Part shown: positions 1 through 6,103 of the stretch, piece after piece
Numbering within the stretch: position 1 is the first letter of the stretch
How the letters are laid out: every line of letters starts with the position of its first letter
Assembly (NCBI GenBank): GCA_937974135.1
Contig: CALJIH010000161.1
Location: 1-17,929 of the forward strand
Reading direction: 5' to 3'
Origin: an uncultured Cocleimonas sp.
Lineage (GTDB): Bacteria > Pseudomonadota > Gammaproteobacteria > Thiotrichales > Thiotrichaceae
DNA length: 17,929 nucleotides
Translations under genes and position numbers: made by a program
The notes under the pieces: model-generated
What the model saw: only the letters and a program-made list of their open reading frames with translations
The model's database searches: none
Told to the model about the DNA's origin: nothing

Positions 1-429
1 TCTTTATTTAAATTAAAGTCTGAAAATGACAAAGTTTCTTCCCACCGTTTTTCAACGGGTATTAGGCAATATGAAAATTCATAGTGTGATTATTCAATAG
101 TATTGTGATAAATCGCTTAGATATATTTAGAATATTTTTAGCCTAAAATTTCATTATGTTTGAAATATACAGCCTTTGAATCGGCTTATTATTAGGATAC
201 CAAGTCCCCGTCTCATAATAAAAATTGTTATAAAGAATATTATTTTGAAACTATGTTAGGTATCAAACATCTTTAAGATGTAGGTATATGCAGTATTTAC
301 TGGTTTGTAACGAAAGATGACACTGCGCTTGATTTGAAATCTATAACATCTATCTATCATAGTCAAGTTATTGGGGCTAAGAGGCTGGATAAAGCCCCGT
401 TAATCAAGGTTTTAATGATAAAACATGGT
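1..429. other. AT-rich stretch without a convincing gene
   Basis: No reading frame of useful length with a ribosome binding site is visible on either strand, and nothing folds as a tRNA. The stretch lies downstream of map. In E. coli glnD lies near map, but no glnD start or end is seen here. The only structures noted are a small palindrome at 267-281 (ACATCTT, T, AAGATGT) and a hairpin at 373-398, listed separately. It could hold a small RNA or the control region of a gene outside the window; nothing in the sequence decides this. Confidence 0.5.
373..398 (-). terminator. possible weak terminator hairpin after map
   Basis: On the minus strand, about 32 nt after the map stop codon, GGGGCT pairs with AGCCCC around a 14-nt loop. 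The stem is GC-rich but only 6 bp, and no U-run follows. It may therefore be a processing or Rho-linked 3' end rather than an intrinsic terminator. The position supports the call; the weak tail argues against it. Confidence 0.35.
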
Positions 430-1218
430 TTATGATGCTAAGGTTTTTCGCCAATCCTTTTCTTCCTCTCTTAAAGTCAAGACTTCAACACCATCGCTTG
501 TACAATATAGCGTATGTTCCCATTGCGCAGAATATTTATGATCTTTGGTTATTACCGTCCAATTATCGGGCAAGGTTTTTATATGACGTTTACCTTGATT
601 TATCATTGGTTCGATCGTAAAAGTCATACCTTCTTCGATGGTAACACCCGTATCTGGTTTGCCATAATGTAGTACCTGTGGTTCTTCATGGAACTTTTCG
701 CCAATACCGTGCCCACAATACTCGCGCACTACAGAATAATGAGCAGCTTCCGAAAAAGTTTGGATGGCGTGCCCTATATCTCCCAATTTTACACCCGGTT
801 TAACCATATTGATGCCAATATACATTGCTTTTTGAGCAACCTCACACAAACGCTTTGTCGCTGGATTGGGTTTACCAACGATAAACATCTTACTAGTATC
901 ACCATGAAATCCATCTTTTATCACAGTAATATCAATATTGATGATATCGCCTTTTTTTAATTTCTTTTCAGCAGGAATGCCATGACAGACAACATGGTTT
1001 ACCGAGGTACAAATAGACTTGGGAAAACCATGATAATCTAGCGGTGCTGGAATAGCTTTTTGGGTCTCAACGATATAGTTATGACAAATTTGATCTAATT
1101 CATTAGTAGTCACTCCAGCTACCACGTGTGGTCCGATCATATCTAAAACTTCCGCGGCAAGTCTTCCTGCAACGCGCATTTTTTCTATTTGTTCTGGTGT
1201 TTTTATACTAATTGCCAT
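430..1218 (-). CDS. map: type I methionine aminopeptidase
   Basis: This cytosolic metalloprotease removes the initiator methionine from nascent proteins whose second residue is small. The 262-residue product matches the length of E. coli Map (264). All five expected metal ligands are present: Asp96, Asp107, His170 (in CGHGIG), Glu203 (in TIEP) and Glu234 (in WEH). His79 in the HGIP motif fits the substrate-binding histidine. The gene is divergent from rpsB, the usual arrangement in Gammaproteobacteria. The start gives MAISIKTPEQIEKMR, which aligns with the family N-terminus, although no clear Shine-Dalgarno sequence precedes it. A CATAAT box on the minus strand (plus coordinates 1258-1263) could be its -10 element, but the matching -35 is poor. 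Identity is certain; the promoter is not. Confidence 0.97.
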   Translation of the reverse strand: MAISIKTPEQIEKMRVAGRLAAEVLDMIGPHVVAGVTTNELDQICHNYIVETQKAIPAPLDYHGFPKSICTSVNHVVCHGIPAEKKLKKGDIINIDITVIKDGFHGDTSKMFIVGKPNPATKRLCEVAQKAMYIGINMVKPGVKLGDIGHAIQTFSEAAHYSVVREYCGHGIGEKFHEEPQVLHYGKPDTGVTIEEGMTFTIEPMINQGKRHIKTLPDNWTVITKDHKYSAQWEHTLYCTSDGVEVLTLREEEKDWRKTLAS

Positions 1219-1266
1219 GTCTAACGTTTACATCTTAAATTTTTTATTGGGAGATAGATTATGCCG

Positions 1267-1290
1267 TGTTTCGAAACAGAAGCGAAACAG
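1267..1290. promoter_or_regulatory. operator-like palindrome and direct repeat upstream of the rpsB promoter
   Basis: A perfect 12-bp palindrome, TGTTTCGAAACA (1267-1278), overlaps the first of two direct repeats CGAAACAG (1272-1279 and 1283-1290). The repeats start 11 bp apart, about one helical turn, and the second ends one base before the -35 hexamer of the rpsB promoter. The site also lies just upstream of the likely map promoter. This geometry suits a protein-binding site controlling one or both genes. No known regulator motif is recognised, so the function is inference only. Confidence 0.3.
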
Positions 1291-1291
1291 T

Positions 1292-1320
1292 TTGTTACAT
1301 CATTGTGTTTATGGTATAAA
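1292..1320 (+). promoter_or_regulatory. sigma-70-type promoter of rpsB-tsf
   Basis: The -35 box TTGTTA (1292-1297) and the -10 box TATAAA (1315-1320) are separated by exactly 17 bp. The bases after the -10 box are GTGCGCCGCG, a GC-rich discriminator of the kind found at stringently controlled rRNA and ribosomal protein promoters. Transcription would start near 1327 and give a leader of about 180 nt. The hexamers and spacing are seen directly; growth-rate or ppGpp control is inferred from the discriminator. Confidence 0.65.
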
Positions 1321-1326
1321 GTGCGC

Positions 1327-1509
1327 CGCGTTGAATTTGCTAGCTTTTAAGTTTTAGCAACAAAACTGCGAAAATAATGGAGTAAGCAATGGTGTTTACT
1401 TCAAATTCACACACATATCGATAAGGTATTGCAGGGTGCTTGTTTTTCTTTATAAGAATTACAGGTTGTTTTACTGGATATGTGGAGGCCTAACCCAGAG
1501 GAAAAATCT
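1327..1509 (+). promoter_or_regulatory. long 5' leader of rpsB mRNA, possible S2 autoregulatory region
   Basis: About 180 untranslated bases separate the predicted start site from rpsB. In E. coli, S2 represses rpsB-tsf through a leader of similar length, so the same role is plausible here. Visible elements are a 6-bp stem-loop near the 5' end (TTGCTA 1337-1342 with TAGCAA 1355-1360), a short upstream ORF with its own ribosome binding site, and a 4-bp pairing (CTGG 1474-1477 with CCAG 1495-1498) that would partly cover the rpsB Shine-Dalgarno sequence. Conservation of the S2-binding fold could not be verified by eye. Confidence 0.4.
1389..1424 (+). CDS. short upstream ORF in the rpsB leader (11 codons)
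   Basis: ATG at 1389 is preceded at 6 nt by GGAG (1379-1382), a better ribosome binding site than several real genes in this window possess. The encoded peptide would be MVFTSNSHTYR, followed by TAA. It resembles no known leader peptide and has no run of a single amino acid, so classical attenuation is not indicated. It may be translated and affect leader folding, or the GGAG may belong to an RNA structure. No homologue is known to me. Confidence 0.25.
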   Translation: MVFTSNSHTYR

Positions 1510-2703
1510 ATGGCTAAAGTAAGCATGCGCCAAATGCTGGAAGCAGGTGTTCATTTCGGACATCAAACCCGCTATTGGAACCCAAAAATGGCACCTTATA
1601 TCTTTGGTGACCGTAATAAAATTCATATCATTAATCTTGAGCAAACACTTCCTATGTTTAACGATGCGTTAAACTTTGCAGGTAAAATCGCTGCAAAAGG
1701 TGGCAAGGTTATGTTCGTAGGCACAAAACGTGCAGCACAAACGGCAATTCGTGAAGAAGCTACGCGTTGTAAAATGCCTTTCGTTGACCAACGTTGGTTG
1801 GGCGGTATGCTCACTAACTACAAGACCATCAAACAGTCTGTACGTCGTATGCAAGAAATCGAAAAGATGGAAGCTGACGGAACTATCAATCGTGGTGGTA
1901 AGAAAGAAGCATTAATGCTAACCCGTGAACTTGAGAAGCTAAACAAAGGTTTAGGCGGAATCAAAGACATGCGCTCTCTTCCTGATGCACTATTCATTGT
2001 GGATGTTGGACATGAAAGCATTGCTGTTAAAGAAGCAAAAACACTAGGAATTCCAGTAATCGGTGTTGTTGATACAAACAACAGTGCTGAAAACGTAGAT
2101 TATGTTATTCCTGATAACGATGATGCGATTCGCGCCATCCAACTCTACACATCTGCCATTGCAGATTCAGTGGTTGAAGGTCATCTAGCGGCTGCTACGA
2201 ATGCCGAAGAAATGGCTGCAGCTGCTCCAAAGCCAAAGGCCGCTCCTAAGAAAGCAGCAGCAAAACCTGAAGCTAAAGTAACTAAGAAAGAATCGCCTAA
2301 GGCAGAAGCTGCGCCAGCAACTGAAGAGGAAGCTCCTGCTAAAGAAGAAGCTACTCCTGCTAAAGAAAAAGCACCAGCTAAAAAAGCTGCCGAGAAAAAA
2401 GAAGAAACTCCTAAAAAGAAGGCTGCTCCTAAAAAAGCTGCAGCAAAATCAAAAGATGCTGATGATCTAAAGAAAATCGAAGGTATTGGACCAAAGATTG
2501 CTGAAGTATTAGCAGAAAATGGTGTTTCAACATATGCTGCTCTGGCAAAAATGGATCGTGATGCAGTTAAGGCTATCTTAGACACAGTATCTACACTGAA
2601 ATCTAAAGAACCTAAAACTTGGCCACAACAAGCTGCATTAGCGGCGGATGGCAAGTGGGAAGAGCTTGAAAAGTTACAAGATGAATTGATGGGTGGCGTA
2701 TAA
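1510..2703 (+). CDS. rpsB: 30S ribosomal protein S2 with C-terminal linker and helix-hairpin-helix extension
   Basis: S2 is a protein of the 30S subunit needed to recruit S1. Residues 1-228 match bacterial S2 closely (AGVHFGHQTRYWNPKM at the N-terminus, RWLGGMLTN, LGGIKDM, PDALFIVD, GIPVIGVVDTN). E. coli S2 ends soon after this point. Here residues about 229-316 form a Lys/Ala/Glu/Pro-rich linker in which KAAPKKAAAK occurs twice (243-252 and 304-313). Residues about 317-397 form a domain with the HhH signature IEGIGPKIAEVL and the ending TWPQQAALAADGKWEEL. The total is 397 residues against about 240 usual. ATG 1510 is chosen over the upstream ATG 1480 because AGAGGA lies 7 nt before it and MAKVSMRQML aligns with the family start. 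The fusion is read through without frameshift. Confidence 0.96.
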   Translation: MAKVSMRQMLEAGVHFGHQTRYWNPKMAPYIFGDRNKIHIINLEQTLPMFNDALNFAGKIAAKGGKVMFVGTKRAAQTAIREEATRCKMPFVDQRWLGGMLTNYKTIKQSVRRMQEIEKMEADGTINRGGKKEALMLTRELEKLNKGLGGIKDMRSLPDALFIVDVGHESIAVKEAKTLGIPVIGVVDTNNSAENVDYVIPDNDDAIRAIQLYTSAIADSVVEGHLAAATNAEEMAAAAPKPKAAPKKAAAKPEAKVTKKESPKAEAAPATEEEAPAKEEATPAKEKAPAKKAAEKKEETPKKKAAPKKAAAKSKDADDLKKIEGIGPKIAEVLAENGVSTYAALAKMDRDAVKAILDTVSTLKSKEPKTWPQQAALAADGKWEELEKLQDELMGGV

Positions 2704-2766
2704 AGCCCTTTAACTTGTTAATGGTATTGTTTTTAACGGATACCAAACAACACTTTGTTTGAATTT

Positions 2767-2795
2767 CAAGAATGCCTTTTTAAAAGGCATTCTTG
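2767..2795 (+). promoter_or_regulatory. perfect 14-bp palindrome between rpsB and tsf
   Basis: CAAGAATGCCTTTT (2767-2780) is perfectly complementary to AAAAGGCATTCTTG (2782-2795), with one base between the arms. In RNA this gives a stem of about 12 bp with a tiny loop. The following bases (CTTAATTATT) are not a true U-run. The element could be an attenuator that lowers tsf relative to rpsB, an RNase processing site or a 3' stability element. It ends 13 nt before the tsf Shine-Dalgarno sequence. Confidence 0.6.
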
Positions 2796-2819
2796 CTTAA
2801 TTATTCTGAGGAATTAGAC

Positions 2820-3698
2820 ATGGCTATTACAGCTAGTATGGTAAAAGAACTCCGTGAGCGCACTGGTGCTGGCATGATGGAGTGTAAAAAGATGCTTACC
2901 GAAACTAACGGTGACATGGAAGCAGCAATCGACACAATGCGCAAATCTGGTGCAGCTAAAGCTGATAAGAAAGCTGGACGTGTTGCAGCTGAAGGTAAAG
3001 TAGTTATTACTGTTTCAGATGATGGCAAAGAAGCTTCAATAATAGAAGTAAATTGTGAAACAGACTTTGTTGCTAAAGACGAAAGCTTTGTTGGCTTTGT
3101 TACCGCAGCAGGTGCAAGCGTGTTAGCCGACAAACCAGCTGATGTTGCTGCATTATCTGCATTGCCTTTAGAATCTGGTGAAACAGTTGAAGAAACTCGC
3201 GCAAACTTAGTTGCTAAGATCGGCGAGAATATGCAAGTACGTCGTTTCGAAATTCTTTCATCTGAAGGTCAAGTATGTGCATACAGCCATGGTGTTCGTA
3301 TTGGGGTTGCGGTAGCAATTACAGGCGGCGATGAATCATTAGGAAAAGACGTTGCCATGCACATCGCGGCAAGTCGTCCTCAATGTGTATCAGAGGACCA
3401 AGTTCCAGCTGAATTACTTGAAAAAGAAAAAGAGATTCTTATTGCACAAGCTGAAGGAAGCGGTAAGCCAATGGAAATCATCGAAAAGATGGTTGAAGGG
3501 CGTATGCGTAAGTACCTATCTGAGATAACACTTGTGGGCCAACCTTTTGTTAAAGACCCTGATCAAACAGTAGGTCAACTATTAAAAGCTGCTGGCGCTG
3601 AAGTCACTGCATTCACCCGTTACGAAGTAGGCGAAGGCATAGAAAAGAAACAGGAAGACTTTGCTGCTGAAGTTATGGCACAGGTTAAAGGTAGTTAA
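2820..3698 (+). CDS. tsf: translation elongation factor Ts
   Basis: EF-Ts exchanges GDP for GTP on EF-Tu in the cytosol. The 292-residue product is close to E. coli Tsf (283). The N-terminal UBA-like module (residues about 1-55, VKELRERTGAGMMECKKML) and the EF-Tu-contacting motif TDFVAKDESF (81-90) are present, followed by the core repeats with HIAASRP. ATG 2820 is chosen over the earlier in-frame TTG at 2793. GAGG sits 8 nt before it, MAITASMVKELR fits the family start, and the TTG lies within the intergenic hairpin. It is co-transcribed with rpsB, as in most bacteria, and is followed at once by a strong terminator. Confidence 0.97.
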   Translation: MAITASMVKELRERTGAGMMECKKMLTETNGDMEAAIDTMRKSGAAKADKKAGRVAAEGKVVITVSDDGKEASIIEVNCETDFVAKDESFVGFVTAAGASVLADKPADVAALSALPLESGETVEETRANLVAKIGENMQVRRFEILSSEGQVCAYSHGVRIGVAVAITGGDESLGKDVAMHIAASRPQCVSEDQVPAELLEKEKEILIAQAEGSGKPMEIIEKMVEGRMRKYLSEITLVGQPFVKDPDQTVGQLLKAAGAEVTAFTRYEVGEGIEKKQEDFAAEVMAQVKGS

Positions 3699-3722
3699 TA
3701 ATAATTTTTATTCTAACTATTC

Positions 3723-3752
3723 AAAAAGGAGCGTTAATCGCTCCTTTTTTTT
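3723..3752 (+). terminator. intrinsic terminator of rpsB-tsf
   Basis: AAAAAGGAGCG (3723-3733) pairs with CGCTCCTTTTT (3739-3749) around the loop TTAAT, and the T-run continues to 3752. It lies 24 nt after the tsf stop codon. This is a classic Rho-independent terminator, so pyrH and the genes after it need their own promoter. Confidence 0.92.
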
Positions 3753-3844
3753 GCCTATGATTTAAACAACTACATCGTTTAAAAGTATCTAGCCTTGCCT
3801 AAATTCTATTTACCTTTTCAGAAAACGAAAAGGTAATATCATTC

Positions 3845-3868
3845 AAAAGTGGGGGGGTGTCTTTTTTA
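3845..3868 (-). repeat. dispersed C/G-rich repeat, copy 1 (minus orientation, left arm of inverted pair)
   Basis: Read on the minus strand this is T, A6, GACACCCCCCC, ACTTTT. It is one of five copies of the same unit in the window and the only one in minus orientation. It forms the left arm of a 24-bp hairpin with copy 2. Confidence 0.8.
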
Positions 3869-3882
3869 CCTTACTAAACAGT

Positions 3883-3907
3883 TAAAAAAGACACCCCCCT
3901 ACTTTTT
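3883..3907 (+). repeat. dispersed C/G-rich repeat, copy 2 (right arm of inverted pair)
   Basis: The unit is T, A6, GACACCCCCC, T, ACTTTTT. It pairs with copy 1 over 24 consecutive positions (3845-3868 with 3883-3906). The only non-Watson-Crick position is a G-U wobble (3851 with 3900). The loop is 14 nt. On the minus strand this copy begins with GTAG before the G-run. That resembles the GTAG start of enterobacterial REP units, which is suggestive only. Confidence 0.8.
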
Positions 3908-4017
3908 GCCGTTCTTAAGCTAATCATGAATAAAATCTGTTTATTTTTTGCAAAAATTCATCATGGTAAGTGACTAAATAATTGTGTAGTCTATGCAAAA
4001 ATTAAATGGAGCCAATA

Positions 4018-4734
4018 ATGAGCCAACAGTATAAAAGAATCTTACTTAAACTTAGTGGTGAAGCCCTAATGGGACAGTATGATTTTGGTTACGATGCTGA
4101 TATTTTGACTCAAACTGCTTCAGAAGTTGTCAAACAACATCGCTCAGGCACACAAATTGCGCTTGTCATCGGTGGCGGAAATATTTTTAGAGGTGCTGGA
4201 TTAGCGCAAGCTGGAATAGATCGGGTAAGCGCTGATCAAATGGGGATGCTCGCTACTGTGATGAATGCTCTTGCGGTAAAGGATGCGATCAACAAACTTG
4301 GCGTTAACTGTCGCGTTATGTCAGCATTAAAAATTGATCAGCTTGGCGAAGAATTTTCTGCGTTAAAAGCACGAGAATATTTAGATGAAGGCAACATTGT
4401 TATTTTTGCCGCTGGAACAGGAAATCCTTATTTCACAACTGACAGTGCCGCAAGTTTAAGAGCTGTAGAAATTCAGGCAGATTTATTACTAAAAGCAACA
4501 AAGGTAGATGGCATATACGATTCTGATCCAATGAAAAATCCAGATGCTAAACGATATGATACCTTGAGTTTTGATGAGGCAGTAAGCAAAGAGTTAGGTG
4601 TTATGGATTTAACCGCAATGGTATTATGCCGTGAAAACAATATGCCGCTATGCGTCTTTAATATGTTTGAAAAAGGTAATTTAGAGAAAATTATCAATGG
4701 CGACAAACAAGCTGGCACATTAGTTTTCGTGTAA
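4018..4734 (+). CDS. pyrH: UMP kinase (uridylate kinase)
   Basis: PyrH phosphorylates UMP to UDP with ATP in pyrimidine nucleotide synthesis; it is a cytosolic hexamer of the amino acid kinase family. The 238-residue product matches E. coli PyrH (241). Visible motifs are YKRILLKLSGEAL at the N-terminus (Lys11, Ser13, Gly14), IGGGNIFRG (51-59), DQMGMLATVMN, GTGNPYFTTDSAA (133-145) and KATKVDGIYDSDP. ATG 4018 is chosen over ATG 4006 because GGAG at 4008-4011 lies 6 nt before it; that same GGAG overlaps the upstream ATG. It is the first gene of the long plus-strand cluster and is followed by frr after 48 bases. Confidence 0.97.
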   Translation: MSQQYKRILLKLSGEALMGQYDFGYDADILTQTASEVVKQHRSGTQIALVIGGGNIFRGAGLAQAGIDRVSADQMGMLATVMNALAVKDAINKLGVNCRVMSALKIDQLGEEFSALKAREYLDEGNIVIFAAGTGNPYFTTDSAASLRAVEIQADLLLKATKVDGIYDSDPMKNPDAKRYDTLSFDEAVSKELGVMDLTAMVLCRENNMPLCVFNMFEKGNLEKIINGDKQAGTLVFV

Positions 4735-4782
4735 TTTTATATTGTAAATCAATAAATTAAGTAAAGATCAGGTAGGAATAAA

Positions 4783-5340
4783 ATGGTTAACGACATTATC
4801 AAAGATGCTGAAACAAGAATGAAAAAGAGCATCGATTCATTGCGAACCGAATTAGCGAAAGTCAGAACAGGACGTGCTCATCCAAGTTTATTAGAACACA
4901 TCGTGGTCGATTATTATGGTGCTGAGACACCACTGAGCCAAGTAGCTAGCATTGGTGTTGAAGATGCGAGAACATTAACTGTTACACCATGGGAGAGACC
5001 TATGGTTCAAGCTGTAGAAAAAGCGATCATGAATTCTGATTTAGGACTCAACCCAAATTCAGCTGGCACTGTCATTCGAATTCCAATGCCTCAATTAACC
5101 GAAGAACGGAGACGTGATTTGGTTAAAGTAGTTAAAGGCGAGGGTGAAAATTGTAAAATTGCCATTCGAAACATTCGTCGAGATGCAAATTCTGATTTCA
5201 AAATGTTAGAAAAAGAAAAAGAGATTTCAGAAGATGCCCAACGAAATGCTGAAGATGACATTCAAAAATTAACAGATAAACATGTCTCTGAAATTGATGA
5301 AGTTGTTGCTGTTAAAGAAGAGGACTTAATGAAAGTTTAA
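4783..5340 (+). CDS. frr: ribosome recycling factor
   Basis: RRF works with EF-G to split the post-termination ribosome. The product has 185 residues, the same as E. coli RRF. The three-helix bundle segments are evident: LRTELAKVRTGRAHPSLLE in helix 1, and the C-terminal helices from about residue 105 containing LTEERRRDLVKVVKGEGE and AIRNIRRDAN. Arg132, the functionally important arginine of the family, is present. The beta domain contains TPLSQVA and LTVTPWER. AGGTAGGA precedes the ATG. The adjacency with pyrH is conserved widely in bacteria. Confidence 0.97.
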   Translation: MVNDIIKDAETRMKKSIDSLRTELAKVRTGRAHPSLLEHIVVDYYGAETPLSQVASIGVEDARTLTVTPWERPMVQAVEKAIMNSDLGLNPNSAGTVIRIPMPQLTEERRRDLVKVVKGEGENCKIAIRNIRRDANSDFKMLEKEKEISEDAQRNAEDDIQKLTDKHVSEIDEVVAVKEEDLMKV

Positions 5341-5361
5341 TGACTTTCTTTATAGTTTGAA

Positions 5362-6102
5362 ATGAATCAAGAATTTAAAATACCTAGCCATATAGCGATA
5401 GTTATGGATGGCAATGGCCGCTGGGCTCGTGCTAAAAACCGCCCGCGCTTTATGGGCCATAAAAAAGGGGTAGAAGCAGTACGAGAAATTGTTAAAACCT
5501 GTTTTGAGCTAAATGTAGAGTGTTTGAGCTTATTTGCATTTAGCAGTGAAAATTGGAAACGACCAGAAGAAGAAATTAAACATTTAATGGGTTTGTTTAT
5601 GCTAGCGCTTGATCGTGAAGCTAAAGCACTTGCAAAAAATAATGTACAACTAAAAGTTGTTGGAGATCTCAGTTCTTTTTCAGAAAAACTTCAAGCTAAA
5701 ATTAAACAAGTTGAGGAACTAACCGCCCAAAGTACGGGTCTGAAATTAATCGTTGCTGCTAACTATGGTGGTCGTTGGGATATTACTCAAGCAACCCAAA
5801 AACTAGCGCTTAAAATTGAGTCAGGTGAGATTAAACCTGACTCAATATCTGAAGAAGATATAACAAAATCAGTAACTACAGCAGGTATACCTGATCCTGA
5901 TCTATTCATCAGAACAGGGGGCGAAAAACGTATAAGTAACTTCTTAATTTGGCAGATGGCGTATGCCGAGCTATATTTTACAGATATACTTTGGCCTGAT
6001 TTTAATGCTGAACATTTAAAAACCGCAATACAAGATTACTCATCTCGCCAAAGACGTTTTGGTAAGACGAGTGAACAAGTAATGGCTGCAGAGGGTAAGT
6101 GA
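5362..6102 (+). CDS. uppS: undecaprenyl diphosphate synthase (cis-prenyltransferase)
   Basis: UppS adds eight isopentenyl units to farnesyl diphosphate in Z configuration. The resulting C55 carrier lipid precursor serves peptidoglycan and O-antigen synthesis. The 246-residue product (E. coli 253) has HIAIVMDGNGRWA with catalytic Asp16, FAFSSENWKRP, NYGGRWDI, RTGGEKRISNF (184-194), AYAELYF and SSRQRRFG near the C-terminus, all hallmarks of the cis-prenyltransferase family. No clear Shine-Dalgarno sequence lies before ATG 5362, but the start matches family length. It precedes cdsA with one base between the stop and the next ATG. An inverted repeat inside the gene is listed separately. Confidence 0.97.
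   Translation: MNQEFKIPSHIAIVMDGNGRWARAKNRPRFMGHKKGVEAVREIVKTCFELNVECLSLFAFSSENWKRPEEEIKHLMGLFMLALDREAKALAKNNVQLKVVGDLSSFSEKLQAKIKQVEELTAQSTGLKLIVAANYGGRWDITQATQKLALKIESGEIKPDSISEEDITKSVTTAGIPDPDLFIRTGGEKRISNFLIWQMAYAELYFTDILWPDFNAEHLKTAIQDYSSRQRRFGKTSEQVMAAEGK
5815..5846 (+). repeat. perfect 12-bp inverted repeat inside uppS
   Basis: ATTGAGTCAGGT (5815-5826) is exactly complementary to ACCTGACTCAAT (5835-5846), with the 8-nt loop GAGATTAA. It lies in frame and encodes residues from Ile152 on, in a variable surface stretch where E. coli UppS has the same length but different residues. It may be an intragenic mRNA hairpin, a protein-binding site or chance. Confidence 0.5.
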
Positions 6103-6103
6103 C

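Larger units (their letters stand above)
3753..4017. other. tsf-pyrH intergenic region
   Basis: This gap has no ORF. It holds a 10-bp hairpin (3810-3819 with 3827-3836, loop AGAAAAC), the large inverted repeat pair at 3845-3906, and about 100 AT-rich bases before pyrH. A promoter for the pyrH operon is expected after the repeats, because the tsf terminator is strong. The best -35-like box is TTGCAA (3948-3953), but no good -10 box lies 16-18 bp downstream. I therefore leave the promoter unassigned. Confidence 0.6.

Noticed and set aside
1480..1509. Upstream in-frame ATG giving S2 ten extra residues (MWRPNPEEKS)
   Set aside because: The family start MAKVSMRQML at 1510 has a proper Shine-Dalgarno sequence (AGAGGA, 7 nt). 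The extra residues are not found in S2 proteins.
2181..2654. 157-codon antisense ORF opposite the rpsB tail
   Set aside because: Its Ala, Ser and Phe-rich product is a mirror of the Lys/Ala/Glu-rich sense codons. It has no ribosome binding site or homology, so it is a shadow.
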